Assembly (NCBI RefSeq): GCF_000264905.1
Contig: NW_006763154.1
Location: 18,642 to 43,157 of the forward strand
DNA from: Stereum hirsutum FP-91666 SS1
Taxonomy: Eukaryota; Basidiomycota; Agaricomycetes; Russulales; Stereaceae
Length of the DNA: 24,516 bases
Reading direction: 5' to 3'
In this document: piece by piece, positions 1 through 8,131 of the stretch
How positions within the stretch are numbered: position 1 is the first letter of the stretch
Layout: the number at the start of each line of letters is the position of its first letter
Position numbers and translations under genes: made by a program
The notes under the pieces: generated by a model
The model's database searches: none
Seen by the model: only the letters and a program-made list of their open reading frames with translations
What the model was told of the DNA's origin: nothing

Positions 1-360
1 CAATGCAATCCATTCGTCCTAATTCACAAAACTCACAAAGTTACCCGAAATACCCCCAGACTCACCCCGTTTCCCCCTACCGATCTACCCCCAGGTACCC
101 AGTATCCCCACCCTAGCATCCCTACTATTATTCTACCATTTTTCCGTATTTTTATCGGCCACCGTTCTATCCCTATTCACCCTACGATCATCCCTGCCCA
201 TATTCCCCATTTTATCCATAAATAACCCAGCCCGTTTCACTATATACGCCCTACCTACCCGCCCTACCCATTCCCCAGCACCCCTACCCCATCCCCTACC
301 CCCTACCCTACCCCTAGGACCACCCCCGTACGCCCTACCCCATCACCCTGGGCCACCCGG
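1..360. repeat. C-rich low-complexity tract
   Basis: The + strand is strongly pyrimidine-biased, with many degenerate CCCTACC and TACCC words, densest between 241 and 350. There is no open gene. The words are irregular and do not form a regular CCCTAA telomere array. It looks like a decayed simple repeat. Confidence 0.55.
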
Positions 361-522
361 CCACCCAGAATCACCCCCCGGCCGCCCCAGTAGCCAGCCC
401 AGTACTGGCATTTATAATTCTTGGGCCAGAGGAACCTTTGTAAAGGATCCTATCCTTACTAGCAGGTACCTTTATAAAGGAGGTACATCCTCTGGTGTGA
501 GGAAATGAATATGACACGGTGA
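361..522. other. Spacer with related short words
   Basis: A non-coding stretch between the C-rich tract and the 160-bp repeats. It holds two similar words, ACCTTTGTAAAGGATCC near 432 and ACCTTTATAAAGGAGGTAC near 468, each with a palindromic core. No gene is seen. Confidence 0.35.
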
Positions 523-1350
523 GAAAAAATGTGGGGAGCTCAACAAGGTTTGGGGGAGGAGGAGGGAGTGGATGGGATGCACCGGAAGAACGTGGACACG
601 TATCAACAAAGCGGACAATGGGAGCATTTTCGGAGGGATTGAACGCCCCAGGAGACACTAAGACCAGAGAAATGCTACGGTGTAAAAAAGGCGTACAGCC
701 CGATTAGTGTTTAGGTGAGGATGAGGGAGTAGATGGGACGCACTGGAAGAACGCGGACACGTATCGACAAATGGACAACGGTAGCGTGTTCGGAGGGGTC
801 GAAAACCCCAGGAATGACAGAGATGAGAGGGAAAATGTGGATAGAAAAATGGGGAGGGGAGTTAATTGGTGTTTGAGGGAGGGAGAGGGAGAGATGTTGA
901 CGCACCAGACGAACGAGGTCACGTGTTGACAAACGGAGAATGCGAGCGTGTTCGGAGGGTTGAAGAACCCCCGGAACCACCAGGAAAACAGAAATCACAC
1001 AGGTAGAAAAAATCTGGGGAGCTCAGTAGGGTTTTATTGAGGGGGAGGGGGAGTATGACATACCGGAAGAACGAGGCCACGCGTTGATGAACGGACAACG
1101 TGATCATGTTCAGAGGGCTTGAAAACCCCCATAACCACCGAGAAAACGGAAACGACGTGGCCAGAAAGAATGTGGCGAGTTCAATAAGGTTTGGGGGAGG
1201 AGGAGGAGGAGAATAGGACGTACTGAGAGAACCAGGACACGCGTTGACAAACGGACAACACCATTGTGTTCGGAGTGCTCTAAAACCCCCAGAACCATCA
1301 AGAGAATAAAAACAACGCACCTAGAAAAAGATAAATGGCCTGATTTCTGC
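523..1350. repeat. Degenerate ~160-bp tandem repeat, about 5 units
   Basis: A conserved anchor of the form CCGGAAGAACGNGGACACG recurs near 582, 743, 905, 1063 and 1223, a spacing of 158-162 bp. Each unit has the same order: a G-rich GGGGGAGGAGG block, the anchor, a GTTGACAAACGGACAA-like block, TGTTCGGAGGG, then an AAAACCCCC(A/C)GAACCA block and GAAAAAATGTGGGGAGCTCA. Units have diverged by indels and substitutions. The minus-strand reading frames of 95-133 codons here are by-products of the repeat (proline/serine-rich and mutually similar), so no gene is called. Confidence 0.8.
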
Positions 1351-1560
1351 TTGGGGAGGGAGAGGGCTGTGCTCTCCCTTCGAAATTGAGGCCTAGATGG
1401 TTGTGGTTGGTGCCAGGAGCTGTAATGGGGAATAATGTGGACACAACATGTCAAACACACTACACCCATCACACACTCAGAAACAGGAGGAGGAGCAGGA
1501 GGAGCAGGGAGGTCGATGTGAGCTGGCAGCCACAGAGCACGCAGGTGGCCGGTAATTTCC
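1351..1560. other. Spacer without recognisable gene
   Basis: Mixed sequence following the last 160-bp unit, with a purine-rich AGGAGGAGGAGCAGGAGGAG run near 1487. No coding region or RNA gene can be supported. Confidence 0.4.
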
Positions 1561-1745
1561 GGGATGACCCACCGGACCCGCGGGTACCCACCTCACGGGT
1601 CCGGGTTGGCCTCGGGTGACAAACTCATGACCCGGACCCGACCTGGCTGGGTCAGGGTACAGTACCCGGCTGGGTTACCCAGACCCGGGTCATTCCCTAC
1701 GGACTAAGTACCTACCTCAAACCTACCTAACCTCGGGTCCGGGAT
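1561..1745. repeat. Short GGGTCC / GGGTACC word cluster
   Basis: The region is built from overlapping words such as CCCGGACCCG, CGGGTCCGGG, GGGTACCCG and CCCGGGTC on both strands, making it rich in small palindromes. It has the look of a degenerate simple repeat. No coding potential was seen. Confidence 0.55.
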
Positions 1746-2298
1746 TCACATTCCGCGACCCCCTTGGGGCGGAGGGGGGTAGGGCCTTAAATGCGAAAGG
1801 TAAGATCCGGTAAGGAACTTTACGTGTGCCACCCCCTTAGACCCATTGGGCATTCCGAATTCCGTAAAAAGGATGCCACAACTGTGCCACATTGATCGGA
1901 ATACTTCCAGGTGCCCGTGGGGCCGCAAGACAGTTTAATTGTGATTATACAACATTTGGTGAAGTATTGGGCCATGCACTTTCGCCCCAGTTACCAGTAC
2001 TCGAAGGTGTTTAGCATCACATTTGAAACTTGAAGTGTCTGACCCCGTGCCCGAAGCTACTTGGTTGCTACTTGGCATCCATACTCGAGGGAATTTGACT
2101 CCTGTGGAAGACAACATACTCCCCTTTGGTTGCAGAATATGATACCATTGAGCTTTATACTCCACCAAAGCTATGGTCGGCGTACAGCGTCGAGAGCCAC
2201 ACAGCGAGGCAGCATGCGCCACACAATGAGCCCGCATGCTCGAAAAGGAAGAATCCACTTGCCCTATTTGGGCCTTTATCCGATCCAAATTAAAGTAT
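1746..2298. other. Unassigned spacer before the MITE
   Basis: About 550 bp without a recognisable gene. Reading frames of 94 codons (+, 2061-2345) and 117 codons (-, 1935-2288) overlap each other and resemble no family I know. In particular, no exon for the UBA domain missing from the downstream UBX gene was found here. Confidence 0.4.
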
Positions 2299-2300
2299 TA

Positions 2301-2449
2301 CTGTACTTTTTCGACCAACTGTTCGCCCGATTAGGAAATTCCTAGGGTTGGGGTTGGCCGATGAACCTCGATTTCTAATCGGAGTTCATCGGCACCCTCA
2401 GATTTTTCCCCGCGTGACGCGTGACGAACAGTTGGTCGTAAAAGTACAG
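2301..2449. mobile_element. 149-bp MITE of Tc1/mariner type
   Basis: The ends form 25-bp terminal inverted repeats (2301-2325 and 2425-2449) with one mismatch, beginning CTGTACTTTT. Both sides carry a TA (2299-2300 and 2450-2451), the usual Tc1/mariner target duplication. The interior has no coding capacity but contains a second perfect inverted repeat, GCCGATGAAC...GTTCATCGGC, around 2356-2394, so the whole element can fold into a nested hairpin. The TIR differs from those of E1 and E2, so a different transposase probably moved it. Size, TIR and TSD are read directly; family assignment is inferred from the TA duplication. Confidence 0.85.
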
Positions 2450-2462
2450 TAGATTACAGTTA

Positions 2463-2548
2463 CAGGGTTTTGCATAAGAAATCGGAATGTCGCATCTGAG
2501 AAAAATTGGGTGCCTGGGTGTCTGCGACCCGATTTGGTTTCATCTCGG
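2463..2548 (+). repeat. Left terminal inverted repeat of E1
   Basis: Begins CAGGGTTTTGCATAAGAAAT right after a TA. Similarity to the complement of the right end is perfect over the outer 25 bases and patchy to about 2548, ending in the shared block TCGGAGAAACC. Confidence 0.85.
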
Positions 2549-2973
2549 AGAAACCGACCAACAAGTCACAGAAGTGTCACTGTGACGGTCGTCACTTCGT
2601 TTCGGAGACGACGAAACGCCGTGTCGCGTCGCGTCCCATCAACCTTGCTCCCGACCACCACCACCCGCCGTTAGGCTTTCTATGTTGTTGCGCATCTTCC
2701 GACCAACGGAACGTGCACTCCGTCATCGCTCAGAGCCGTATACTTAATCAAGTTCACGGTCTATCAGTTCGCCAGTGTTGCGTATAGTTGGATTGTAAGC
2801 GGCCGGGTGTGTTCTGTTCGCACTTTCATCCCCTCTGAGCTGGGATCATACTGACCCGGTCCCAATTCGCCGCTGCTCTCAACGGTGAACCTTTCAGAAC
2901 GTGTTTCAAACCCTGTCAACTCACAATGCCCTGCTGTGCACTACGCACAACCCTGAGGTTCGGTCTTTTCCTG

Positions 2974-2980
2974 TATATAT
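2974..2980 (+). promoter_or_regulatory. TATA-like element upstream of the E1 passenger gene
   Basis: TATATAT lies about 190 bp before the proposed start codon at 3168, inside E1. It suggests that the passenger carries its own promoter. No experimental support. Confidence 0.4.
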
Positions 2981-3167
2981 TTTTCAGTCTTCCTGCGTGT
3001 TGAGCGCATCACTGCTCATTTGAAGATCTCCATCCATTTTCAGTGGTGAAAAAAATGGTTTGCGGCGACGATCATTGGGAAGGCATAAAGGAGGGAGTGA
3101 GAGCTGGTTCGTAGTCTCCAGCCTCCCATCTTCTACCGCTTCTCACATTGATTCCTGAACAACCTCG

Positions 3168-5287
3168 ATGCCGAACGACAACCCCAACTTACCACCCGGC
3201 GACAATGGCCGATTACCCTCTCAACAAAATCAGGCCGACGACCCTTTCGTATTCTATCACCCTCCTGAACACCAGAACGTCCCGCGCCCTGCTTCGGATG
3301 GCTGGCTACGTCGTCCAGCATGGATCGGTATGTTCTGTACCTCCGTTGAAAATTGATTTCCCTATGGCTGACTGATTTTACGTGTAGATGGAGGTGTCCA
3401 GCCCCCACAGTTCTACCATACCCAGCAGGACATCGACGCCAATCGACGTGCACACTTCCCTCGTATTCAGGCATTGCACGAGATAGACCGACGTGTGCGT
3501 ATATTCATTCTTGTACATCTGGTTTCATGTTGACTGAATAACTTCTCTACTAGGCGGCTTTAGCTCAACGACAACAGCAGCGTACTCCGACCCCGAACCC
3601 CGTTGGCCACACCCGCAACACTATCTCGAACGCTCAGCAGCTGTCCGCTGCCGACGATAACGTCCTGGACCTGGAGGAGATGTCAGATGATGAAGACGAC
3701 GTCGTCGAGGTCTCTGGTCCATCCGCCCGTGCTGGTACAGTGGCAGCGGGCGGGCCTGCACCTGGGGCTGGCAATGAACCCGCTTCTGACGAGGGTTCGT
3801 GTTCCACATTTGTTTTTTTCTATGTTTCAGTCAGAGCTGATGTTCATCATGTATGCTAGGCTTTCTCGTCAACGTGGTTCTTCACAAGACGGTATTTGAG
3901 ACGGGTTCTGCGCGTGGCGGTTCAAAGCTCGTCGAGAAATCGAAGGCGATCCCGCAGATGACGAGGATCAAGCTCACCCCCGAGTGGGTACGTTCCCAAT
4001 TTGTTCAAGCTATTCTTCATTGCCACGGGCTCGATGACCGGTATACTGCCGGCCCAATCTGCGGTCCGGACTTTCTTTTGTGGTGGACGGGCTATACGTA
4101 CGTGTCTTCCTTCTCTTCGACCTGAATTATCCACTCACACACCCTACAGGAAAGCCTCAGCCGCGACCATCAAGACCGAAGAGCATTGGGTGACAGCCCT
4201 TACTGCTATCCTCGCGAAACGTGGAGTTTGCAAGATTTTCGTCGATATTGATGCGAAGGCATTGAAAGGCTTTTGTAAGGTTGAACCAGTACGTCGTTTC
4301 CGAGAAACTCTTGCGGACTCAGTTGCTAAGACAGGCATAGACTATCGACACTTCAGGTGTATTCCCACAGGCGGACAATACTTCTGCTCTTGATGAGCTG
4401 ATTGCGGGCACTCATGTATGCTCGTTCAATGTCCATTTTTCTTCCTATGTCGTGCTTAAGCCATACTCTAGGTCCCGCAGGTCGGCACATTCTCGCGCAT
4501 GGCCCAGCTCCACGGTGGTATCATTGAAGAGCTCAAGAAATTGCACAAGGACTGTGCGGAGCACAGGACCGAGAACGGTGACAGTGGAATCTGCTACCGC
4601 CACGGCAATATCCACGTGATCCTGAACATGCGACGCCTCGCTATTTGGGCCGCTGCCATAGTACGTTCTTCTTGTTCTATGATTACTTTTTCTTTTTACT
4701 AAGACCTTCTCTAGGCTGCTGGCCGTGCAACTGTCTATGAGCCTCCCAAAGACTCGCCAGAGTTCGGAGGTCCTCCAGAACCGAAAGCTCGTGGCCGGAC
4801 TGGTCCCCGTCCTCACCGCGACCCTGAGCCAGTAGCTGGACCTTCGACAATGGCCGATATCGCGCCCGTCCTCATGACCGTTGTGGCCAAACAAGCTATG
4901 GACCTCATGGCTGGCCCCAGCTCACGTCGCCGTCGCTCCTACTCGCCGCATACCCCTCGTCGATCATACCACTCGCGCTCTCCCGTTCGTCGCCGCCGCC
5001 GCTCAGCCTCCCCTCGCTCTTCACCCGTTTCCCAATCCCCTATTCCAGCGAAGAGTAACGAGTTGCACGCTTGCCTGGTTGCACTTCGCGCCGAAGAGGA
5101 CATTGATATGCTCTGTCACGAGGACGCTCTCGCCGCCGAAGACTTCACCCCCGACGTTCTTTCCATGGTCAGTGTCAAGGACCTTTGTGACTTGACGGGT
5201 GCTTTGAAGGGACGGGTTTTGAAGCTGCAGAGGTTTGCTGTGAAGTGGTGCGAGATTTTGGAGAAGAAGCGCAGACAGCGTGCGTAG
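3168..5287 (+). CDS. E1 passenger gene: uncharacterised protein with Cys/His-rich segment, RS-rich region and SAM-like C-terminus
   Basis: Eight exons join in frame (3168-3327, 3388-3494, 3554-3794, 3860-4097, 4150-4288, 4371-4415, 4472-4660, 4715-5287) to give 563 residues. The N-terminus is rich in Pro and Gln. An acidic patch (about 122-142, with EEMSDDEDDVVEV) precedes a compact central domain (about 170-375). Residues C338, H341, C351, H354 and H358 could bind zinc, followed by LNMRRLAIWAAAI. Residues 441-475 are Arg/Ser-rich like splicing-factor RS regions. Residues about 489-563 have a helical pattern like a SAM domain (LSMVSVKDLCDLTGALKGRV). A nuclear, protein- or RNA-binding role is inference only. 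I recall similar uncharacterised Agaricomycete proteins in many copies, but cannot check this. The gene lies wholly inside E1 and converges on the transposase 283 bp away. The frame is intact, so it is probably functional. The exon 5/6 junction uses the second of two AGs (4370) because the first (4356) leads to a stop. Confidence 0.75.
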
Positions 5288-5570
5288 ATGATCCTCATCT
5301 TACTTTCTGCCGTCGTTGTCCTTTCTATATGCATTTTGGGCTACGTTCCATCTGACTATGCTCTCGTTTTATCTCTCCCTCTTTCTACCTAATCACCCTC
5401 CCCGATCATGTTATATGTTATTTCTGCAGTCCAACTCAGTACCGCTCTTTGACTCGTACTGGTCCTCATCCCGGTTCTTGTCCGTCATGCCCCCTCTCTC
5501 ACTATGTCTGTTACATAATACTGTCACTACTCAAATATATGTCATTTTCGGCTGAACTACCCTCTCTGTC
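5288..5570. other. Spacer between the two convergent E1 genes
   Basis: AT- and pyrimidine-rich sequence between the passenger stop and the transposase stop. It probably holds both 3' untranslated regions. No TIR-like sequence lies here, which argues against the passenger and transposase belonging to two adjacent elements. Confidence 0.5.
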
Positions 5571-6693
5571 TCATGAGTACCCGCAGTTCCTGATCCACCC
5601 GGCTGCATCATCCTCGGTGACCGAAAAAATTGCCCGTTGAATTAGCCAGGGTCTGACTTCAGGCCGTGTGGCCTCATCTTCATGCCGTCGTAGCCATGCC
5701 TTGATCGAGCTGAATGCTTGTTCGATCGGGTTCATGTCTGGCGAGTAAGGTGGAAGGTAGATCAACCTGGCCCCTGAATGATCTGGTTGGCCTCAACAGA
5801 GTATCGACAGTATAAGATATGCTTACCGCACTCTGTAACGACGATTCGTCTGATCTCCTCATCGTGGTGTATAGCGCAGTTATCCATCACAACAACACTA
5901 CACACTCCATGTGGGTTCAAAAGAGGGGCCTGCAAATTGTTAGACTTTGACCGATTGATGCCGAGTTACTACTACTCACAAGATGAGTTTCAAGATACTC
6001 AATGAACCTCTCCTTTGTGACACTTCCTTCGAAAATATCCAGTGCGACGATACCGTTTACCGTGAGTGCAGGAAGTATCGAATAACGCTGACCACGGATG
6101 AATGTGTCGCGCCGCACACACGCTGTCCCAATCTCCGCCCAGCCCATCGTTCGCTGATTCGTGAGATCGTCTACGCTTGACTCATCTAGCCATACTATAT
6201 CCTCTTTGTTAATCTGCCCATTCTCCGCAATCCACATTGATCTGACCAGCTCGTTCCTCTCCGCTGCGGTTTTGGCGATATTCTTGTGTGACAGCGCAAG
6301 ACGACGCATTGTGCGAGAAAGTGTGGCAACGGAGACTTCGACGTTACGATTCTCAAGTAGGTCTGACTGCACCTCGTCAAGAAAGACACCAGGATTTCTC
6401 TGGACGAAGGCTTTGATGTATGCGAGGTCATCCATCTCGAGCAGTCGCGACCGAGCTCGCTGTTGGACAAATGGATCGCTGACGGTCCCAAACTCGCGAT
6501 AGCAGCGCAGGACTTCGTAGACGGTGGATGGGCTGCAGCGAGCACGGAAAGCGATCTCCTGGACTGGTAGATACTCATCGAGGCGCCACTCGACCATGAG
6601 CCATTTGACTGCGTCGGACAGATGGGGTGCCATGGCTGGTGAACGTGGGCGGGACAGGCGCTCAATTGTCACGCATTTCCATTCATGGCTCAC
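5571..6693 (-). CDS. Tc1/mariner-type DDE transposase (DDE_3/IS630-like) of E1
   Basis: Three exons on the minus strand (6693-5980, 5929-5827, 5773-5571) give an intact 339-residue protein; the introns have donors GTGAGT and GTAAGC. Helix-turn-helix regions lie at about 21-70 (a second in-frame Met at 21 could be the start) and about 95-150. The catalytic triad is visible: D170 in VWLDES, D254 in [11 protein letters not shown], and E290 in [10 protein letters not shown], about 35 residues after the second Asp. The protein would bind the E1 TIRs and cut and paste the element at TA sites. The start lies only about 10 bp inside the right TIR, as usual in compact elements. No stop or frameshift was seen, so the copy may be active or recently so. 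Being joined to a long passenger gene in the same element is the odd feature. Confidence 0.9.
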
Positions 6694-6699
6694 GCTCTC

Positions 6700-6784
6700 T
6701 CGTGGTTTCTCCGAAAGACAGCCAAATGCGGCAGTAGGCGCCCAGGCACATGATTTTTCTCAAACGAAATGTTCCGATTTCTTA
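6700..6784 (-). repeat. Inner part of the right TIR of E1
   Basis: The complement of 6782-6700 continues the E1 right end after E2 is removed. It starts AGAAATCGGAA and includes GAGAAAAAT, GTGCCTGGG and TCGGAGAAACC in the same order as 2477-2548. The outer piece of this TIR lies at 8050-8061. Bases 6783-6784 are the left TA of the E2 target duplication. Confidence 0.85.
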
Positions 6785-6890
6785 CAGCCGTTTGCATATG
6801 AGATCGGAGTGACGCGCGGAGAAAAAAAGTTGGGCGCCTCAACCAAACAAAACCATAAACGGCAGTTCATCTCGGCGCAACTTCGGCAGG
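6785..6890 (+). repeat. Left terminal inverted repeat of E2
   Basis: Matches the complement of 7942-8047. Shared blocks include ATCGGAGTGA, GCGCGGAGAAAAAAA, ACCAAACAAA, CCATAAACGGCAGT and TTCGGCAG. Confidence 0.85.
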
Positions 6891-7941
6891 CTCGTGTGTT
6901 GCTCGTGTGGCCCAACCACGTCTTGACTTCCGCCTTGTTTGCGCTGCCATTGCACGGGCTCCCCGCTTCATATGCTTACTTGGAAGGTCTTCGACTGGCT
7001 CTTTGACTGGTTTTCCTCTGCGTTCGCAATGCACTTGACGAAACGATACACTGTCGACAGGTGATAAGTAAGGTACCGCCTCCCAAGGACTCTGCATCTT
7101 CAAGCATTCACGCCATCACAATAGCCGACCATTTACCACAAGCTGACCGGAATCTGGACAAACATTACATGTCAAGTTATTGTCCCTCCCCTCTCTCGAC
7201 GTAGGCACCACAAGCGTTCAAGTTGCATCGTGGCAGTGACGGCCTCGGGACATCCATATGTCAGGCGCAGGTGGGTTGAGGTTAATGTTCTGTGCGAAAA
7301 GGCATCGCAGAGGTGGAGTTAGTCGTGTAGCTGTGAGGTGAGTGGGGTGATAATCTCAGTCAGTCTGGTATACGTATGGTGCGTTTTGTTAACTTGTCCT
7401 GTTCGAGTGTTTGCGAGTAGTAATCGGTGAGGGTTTGCGGGTGTATCGAAATAGTCGCCATTGGTCGACTGTCGAGTGGTACTAGCTTTCGTTATTCATG
7501 CATATGCAGCCTACAAATATTCTCTCCTCATCTCTCTTTCGATCCTTGTCACCACACACTTTGCGAAGGTCCCGTCACCTTTCCACACTCTCCTGCTTTT
7601 GGTTTATGCTCGTCTGCGCTTTTTTTCTTCTTCGGCCTAAGCTCGGCCGTAACTGTTTGTTCGGAGGCACTCTGGCGTCCTTCGCTGATCTGTGAGAGGG
7701 CAATAGCATGCTCGGTAGTTGAGTGTCTAAGCTGTGTGACGACGCCTCGAAAGGTTTCCTGGTGAATGTAGTATATATTTTACTCTTCTTTCAGATCTCA
7801 GTCACATGCACTAGCTCAACCTCTCGTGAGGGCCATGCAGTTCTTCTCGCGATATGTGGAAAATAGTGGCAAGAAAAGTTATTCAGAGACAATTATAGCG
7901 ATTCTATGTAATACACATCAGCCTGGCTTTGAACGACGGTG
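6891..7941. other. Interior of E2, no recognised gene
   Basis: About 1 kb between the E2 TIRs. The longest frame (112 codons, + strand, 7427-7765) is Cys/Ser/Leu-rich and resembles nothing known. A TATATATTTT word lies near 7770 just before the right TIR. I see no transposase remnant and no RNA gene; it may be captured DNA of unknown origin. Confidence 0.4.
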
Positions 7942-8047
7942 CCACTGCCGAAGCATGCCGAGGCGGACTGCCGTTTATGGCTTTGTTTGGTCAAGGCGCG
8001 CCATTTTTTTCTCCGCGCATCACTCCGATCTCATATGCAAACGGCTG
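7942..8047 (-). repeat. Right terminal inverted repeat of E2
   Basis: Complement of the left TIR of E2. The outer 28 bases are identical to it, with roughly 85% identity by eye further in. The TA at 8048-8049 and the sequence TGCAAAACCCTG that follow are the outer end of E1. Confidence 0.85.
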
Positions 8048-8131
8048 TATGCAAAACCCTGTAACGAGAGCTTCCTGGTCCCGTCACTGGGTCCCGTCTT
8101 ACTTTTCCGCCACTAACTATCTTGTCTCCCA

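Larger units (their letters stand above)
6785..8047. mobile_element. E2: 1263-bp non-autonomous Tc1/mariner-type element nested in E1
   Basis: Both ends begin CAGCCGTTTGCATATGAGAT reading inward and are flanked by TA (6783-6784, 8048-8049). The TIRs are about 105 bp long (6785-6890, 7942-8047), perfect over the first 28 bases and then with scattered differences and small indels. The terminus resembles that of E1 (CAG, then TTTGCATA, then ATCGGA), so E1 and E2 are related families. Between the TIRs is about 1050 bp with no DDE motifs and only short frames. E2 is therefore a non-autonomous element, possibly mobilised by an E1-like transposase, carrying DNA of unknown origin. It landed in the right TIR of E1, so it is the younger insertion. 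Confidence 0.85.
2463..8061 (-). mobile_element. E1: large Tc1/mariner-type transposon with a passenger gene, interrupted by E2
   Basis: The left end at 2463 and right end at 8061 both read CAGGGTTTTGCATA inward and are flanked by TA (2461-2462, 8062-8063). The right TIR is split by E2. With E2 and one TA removed, the two ends match perfectly over 27 bases including the TA, and imperfectly to about 85 bases (2463-2548 against the complement of 8061-8050 plus 6782-6700), sharing blocks such as GAGAAAAAT, GTGCCTGGG and TCGGAGAAACC. Original length was about 4.33 kb. Inside, from left to right, lie a promoter-like TATA at 2974, an eight-exon gene of unknown function (+), and a three-exon DDE transposase (-) starting just inside the right TIR. 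Most Tc1/mariner elements encode only the transposase, so the extra gene is unusual. Strand given is that of the transposase. Confidence 0.85.

Noticed and set aside
241..360. Possible telomeric repeat because of many CCCTACC words
   Set aside because: The words are irregular, lack a constant period and do not match CCCTAA in tandem.
711..1472. Overlapping minus-strand frames of 95-133 codons
   Set aside because: They lie in the 160-bp tandem repeat, resemble one another because of the repeat, and have low-complexity composition.
3961..4100. An intron starting at GTACGTTCC near 3988 in the passenger gene
   Set aside because: The only AG in range gives a 22-nt intron, and reading through preserves an uninterrupted, protein-like sequence that fits the next exon.
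6737..6838. A 100-bp imperfect palindrome beginning and ending GGCGCC, looking like a stand-alone hairpin element
   Set aside because: It is explained as the E1 right TIR and the E2 left TIR lying back to back; the two TIRs are related in sequence, which creates the apparent palindrome.
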